DNA from: Prorocentrum cordatum
Lineage: Eukaryota; Sar; Dinophyceae; Prorocentrales; Prorocentraceae
Reading direction: 5' to 3'
Assembly (NCBI GenBank): GCA_963575745.1
Contig: CAUYUJ010016715.1
Span: 746,429-810,428, forward strand
Length of the DNA stretch: 64,000 bases
The translations under genes and the position numbers were made by a program. Position 1 is the first letter of the stretch, and each line of letters starts with the position of its first letter. This document shows, piece by piece, positions 61,901 through 64,000 of this stretch. A model generated the notes under the pieces. It was not told the DNA's origin. It did no database searches and saw only the letters and a program-made list of their open reading frames with translations.

Positions 61901-64000
61901 CTCCACGGCGGCACTGAACGTCCAGCAGGTCCAGCGGGAAGTTGCCCACGATGACGTACGGCTTCTGCATGGCCAAGGGCTCCTCGTCCGGGCTCCTGCA
62001 GTGGAACGTGCAGCCGTCGGGGAGCACGTACCGCCAGCGCCCGCGCGGCGCCTCGGCTGACCCGAACCGTTGCTGCCACTCCACGCTCGCCACCAGCGCG
62101 TGCGCTCGAGGGCCCTCGAAGGAGGCCAGGCAGCCCGCGCCGTCGAGGTGCTCGAGGCCGCCCATGGTGAAAGAAGCTAGCGCGTGCGCGTTGGCGTCGG
62201 GCTGGTGGCCACCGAGGCTGCTCCACTTCGCACAGGGGAGCGCCCAATGGGCTCCTGCCGGCCTCGGCACCTCGAAGAGCAGGTAGCGAAGCCGGGCGCG
62301 GTCCTTGGCCCTGCTGAGGTCCCAGTACTGCCCGTACGTCCTGCGCTTAAGGTCGATGCCGGCCACCACGCTGCACACCGCGTTGGCTGCGCCTAAGCTC
62401 TGGACCGCCTGCGAGAGCCTCCCGACCCCATCGAAGATCTCCACGAAGAGGGGGACGCCGTGCGCCCACGCCTGGACCTCGCCGATCTTCAGGTCGAGCT
62501 CCTCGAGCGGACGGCAAGCTGCGACGAGCGCGATGACGCGGCTCGAAGGGAGGTCGGAGAGCCGTGGCGCGGCCGGCACCACAGCCGCCGCCGCCAAGGC
62601 ACCGTGCCGAACGGCCCCCTCGTCCAGCCGCCAGCCGGCCCGCGCCAGTCTGCTCGCCGCCGCGTGGTTCAGCACGCCCTTGTTGAGTTCCACGACGCCC
62701 AGCAACCGCTTCGCCTCCAGCGTCTCGACCCTTTGCCGCTGGAAGTCCGCGCCCTCCTGGCGGTCGTACGCCGCTGTCCAGACCACCTGCAGCCGTCCGT
62801 CGACCGCCGCCTGGTACACGTGCACCGTCACGCTGCTCAGGTCCTCGGCCAGGCTCAACACCTTGCCCACCCGGCAGCGCTTCGCCTCCTCGCCCTGGTA
62901 GGCCACGAGCCGCCCGACCTTCACCTCTCGCATGCGCGCCTTCACGCGCGGCGCCAGCGCCTCGGCGGCCTCGCCGCCTCCAGGGGCCAGACGCGCTGCC
63001 AGCAGCTGTCCAGCAGAGGCCCTGCCACGGCCGTCGTCCTCCTCCAACTTCACGATGCGCTCCGTGTCGTCGACCAAGCCCGGGACGCCGATCAAGAAAT
63101 CGCCGTGAATATCCTCGAGCACCTGCCGGGTCTCGGGGTCTCGCAACGTGGCGACGTTGCCCTTCGCGGAGAGGACCTCAAAGGGGCCGCGCAGAGGGCG
63201 GCGGCCCGGAGCGTGCCCGGCCACGGCCTTGGAGAGCTTCGGGTCCTTGAACAACACCATGTCCCCGACCTCCGGGCGCCTCGACGATCTCGTGCGATTA
63301 GCCAGCTCCGCTCTGCGCCGGCCGGCTCGAGCCCGATGCTGAAGGTACACCTCCCGCAAGCGCCTGAACTGCTCGAACTGCGCCGCCGCGACGTCGGAGA
63401 CTGCCTCGCGAACGGCGGGCTCCAGCGGCAGCAGCTCCCTCTCCAGCGGCGAAGCCAACGACCAACCCATGCAGAGGTCCCTCGGCGACAGTGCCGACTT
63501 GCCGGGCGAGTTCCACAGCACGAACTCGACGATCGGCAGCAGCTCGGCCCACTGGCCGGGGGCACACTTAAAGACGTCGTGCAGGAAGATGCCGATCTCC
63601 CTCGCGCACTCGATGTGGGACCGCTCCGCGTCCGCCTGCTCGCAGGGCCTCCACGACGTGCCGAAGCGGCCTGCGAAGTTGAGGAGCGCCCAGAGCTCTT
63701 CCATGAGAGCGTTGCAGAACTCCTTGCCACGATCCGAACTCACCAGCATCGGCCAGGTCTTGGCCCGAGTCGCGCATCGAAAGAAGGCGCGACGAACCTC
63801 GGAGTGCTGCAAGTGCTTGAGCGGCTCGAGAAGGGGGGCCCCCGTCGTCACACAGATGTAGGTCAGCACGTACGCGAACCCGTCGACGTCGGGGGGGGTG
63901 ATGCGGCCCTCCACGTCGATGACCACATGATGAAATGGAAGCCGGTGCCGTGCCACGATGAAGCTGGCCTGAACCTTCGCAGTCTGCTTCCTGAATCGGA
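58992..64000 (-). CDS. Retroelement polyprotein: IN, MTase-like, RT, SWIM, PLD-like (partial)
   Basis: Open without a stop for more than 1,650 codons and continuing past the window edge; residue 1 here is the codon at 63,956. Integrase core: D14 (VVIDVEG), D75 (SSDRGKEF), E111 (ADAERSH), a DD35E spacing, then an SH3/chromo-like tail. Residues about 502-585: methyltransferase-like PLFVEIFDGVGRLSQAV, GIDLKRRTYGQYWDL and HWALPCAKWSSLGG. RT 860-1,030: RRTVVDYRMVNRR, FISGMDGARGFN, LGPATGPFDFQF and YIDD at 1,022-1,025, Ty3/Gypsy-like. No RNase H recognised. Residues about 1,166-1,190 form a membrane-like helix. SWIM-like zinc finger C1369-x-C1371...C1382 with Arg 1384 where His is usual. Coiled coil 1,430-1,460. 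PLD-like domain 1,485-1,585 with LRAKVMMTEREIALGSCNF, where H and D of HKD are R1556 and E1563. Gag and protease would lie outside the window. Confidence 0.85.
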   Translation of the reverse strand, partial: RFRKQTAKVQASFIVARHRLPFHHVVIDVEGRITPPDVDGFAYVLTYICVTTGAPLLEPLKHLQHSEVRRAFFRCATRAKTWPMLVSSDRGKEFCNALMEELWALLNFAGRFGTSWRPCEQADAERSHIECAREIGIFLHDVFKCAPGQWAELLPIVEFVLWNSPGKSALSPRDLCMGWSLASPLERELLPLEPAVREAVSDVAAAQFEQFRRLREVYLQHRARAGRRRAELANRTRSSRRPEVGDMVLFKDPKLSKAVAGHAPGRRPLRGPFEVLSAKGNVATLRDPETRQVLEDIHGDFLIGVPGLVDDTERIVKLEEDDGRGRASAGQLLAARLAPGGGEAAEALAPRVKARMREVKVGRLVAYQGEEAKRCRVGKVLSLAEDLSSVTVHVYQAAVDGRLQVVWTAAYDRQEGADFQRQRVETLEAKRLLGVVELNKGVLNHAAASRLARAGWRLDEGAVRHGALAAAAVVPAAPRLSDLPSSRVIALVAACRPLEELDLKIGEVQAWAHGVPLFVEIFDGVGRLSQAVQSLGAANAVCSVVAGIDLKRRTYGQYWDLSRAKDRARLRYLLFEVPRPAGAHWALPCAKWSSLGGHQPDANAHALASFTMGGLEHLDGAGCLASFEGPRAHALVASVEWQQRFGSAEAPRGRWRYVLPDGCTFHCRSPDEEPLAMQKPYVIVGNFPLDLLDVQCRRGALRPLGRGLEGVEVAAVEQRGDAGSSMIGAARALEGPRMPCEPGRAAAPAAGVTRSVDKLSDAEMAERKARREPAAAAAKKKWAELAKKGDWDQVRMPGKCFRFAEVKVSPRRSAEYKAKVLEAVGLVGECAGYRHPGSQELEALKEMISLKAEAFWVKGTARTVMRGFKHDAVTTGLPVRGPPIRLKGPEASIVREELEPGVEQGLYSRGTSPWGSWAFPTKEHASGRRRRTVVDYRMVNRRMVMFVYYIRRCRDVKGELVGCAFISGMDGARGFNLLVNAEHAKEVLAVLADCGCYLPEVLQLGPATGPFDFQFCTDELFTGTGRGRYGSVWKNYIDDFWVRTGQWLNGRAYTDREYEEMLAAASPPPAASRPLGDSLTAAGFAGTRKASQSYDHAKGMLVGLCVAQSATGASAMEGGGVALANGLRMLVVAAAVRTASLVDEGLRAGVQLTQDIFEAAGDLVQSVSWNLSGLIHEVCEGAVLVVRVLVVVQCCYALYCLRSWVACRSQRAALERAATAGEAAQRGLTSSARACEAGDGPAFGREPMARAAAAGRSPSGAISSADGAASPVVALWREAEFETPLIGAAARPRAEVLQIQRSAAVALRDLEHSDRQRAARARDLAACGAVVSAKLVEAARSTAVKDSGDLCEFEVEVAGSRGVRYDVRLRAGRLAAALPPASCTCADFVSGGGGPCKRIGAAWCCAVDGNFSELVELALAAGRKEGAAAGPQRRAALAPSDSLGLAGAVRELRDSEAEVVRLREEVQQLKAQLGVASRRGAVTEFLSASETLAAWARACGEAESYVYVACFTFDQPGVVNYLEAARARGLTVRLVFSGRDKALTNNQGPRPQRLRACGREVRAHKGSRLRAKVMMTEREIALGSCNFTTASLSNVERGASLQELSEEAVLEQKEWFEQLFEAAAPFKDGIGEVVPPSPARRGRREALEVSWARGLAAVAPRASSAGGS

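Overview
The window looks like nuclear DNA of a dinoflagellate, probably one with a very large, GC-rich genome. Prorocentrum or Polarella would fit, but the genus is a guess. The evidence is: two relics of the dinoflagellate trans-spliced leader in front of intronless ORFs; introns that appear to use GT, GC and GA donors with AG|G acceptors; a Copia element with the layout known from dinoflagellates; several multicopy dinoflagellate-type ORF families recognised from memory; and very abundant simple repeats. No rRNA or tRNA gene, CRISPR array or bacterial-type operon is visible.

Layout. Positions 1-6.6 kb hold no convincing gene, only degenerate repeats, a 73-bp minisatellite and purine/pyrimidine tracts. 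From 6.6 to 20.8 kb all gene-like ORFs are on the minus strand: an uncharacterised 0.5-kaa protein, a decayed transposase-like ORF, two SL-tagged retrocopies (one broken, one intact) and fragments of one or two further genes. A nearly complete non-LTR retrotransposon lies on the plus strand at 20.95-25.33 kb between 242-bp direct repeats. From 27 to 31 kb, again on the minus strand, are a small two-exon gene fragment and a gene for a C5-cytosine-methyltransferase-like protein with a 240-bp GC-AG intron. From 31 to 37 kb there are repeats: poly(A), poly(T), (CT)n and an inverted array of degenerate units.

From 37.7 to 55.0 kb lie the pieces of one large multi-exon minus-strand gene of a multicopy dinoflagellate family. 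It is split by a recently inserted 8.14-kb Copia element on the plus strand (45,636-53,776). The Copia LTRs differ by one substitution and one 1-nt indel, and its gag-protease and integrase-RT-RNase H frames are separated by one in-frame UAG. After repeats, including a 1.1-kb (ACT)n tract, the right end (58,992 to the edge, minus) is a long open polyprotein in the order integrase, methyltransferase-like domain, reverse transcriptase, membrane segment, SWIM-like zinc finger, PLD-like domain. It runs off the window.

Most real coding sequence points one way (minus), as expected of dinoflagellate unidirectional gene blocks; the plus-strand exceptions are the two retroelements. Many ORFs carry one or two nonsense or frameshift lesions, so much of the region is young, decaying mobile or retroposed DNA. 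The strongest candidates for something undescribed are the right-hand polyprotein, the methyltransferase-like modules that occur three times in different settings, and the large minus-strand gene family.
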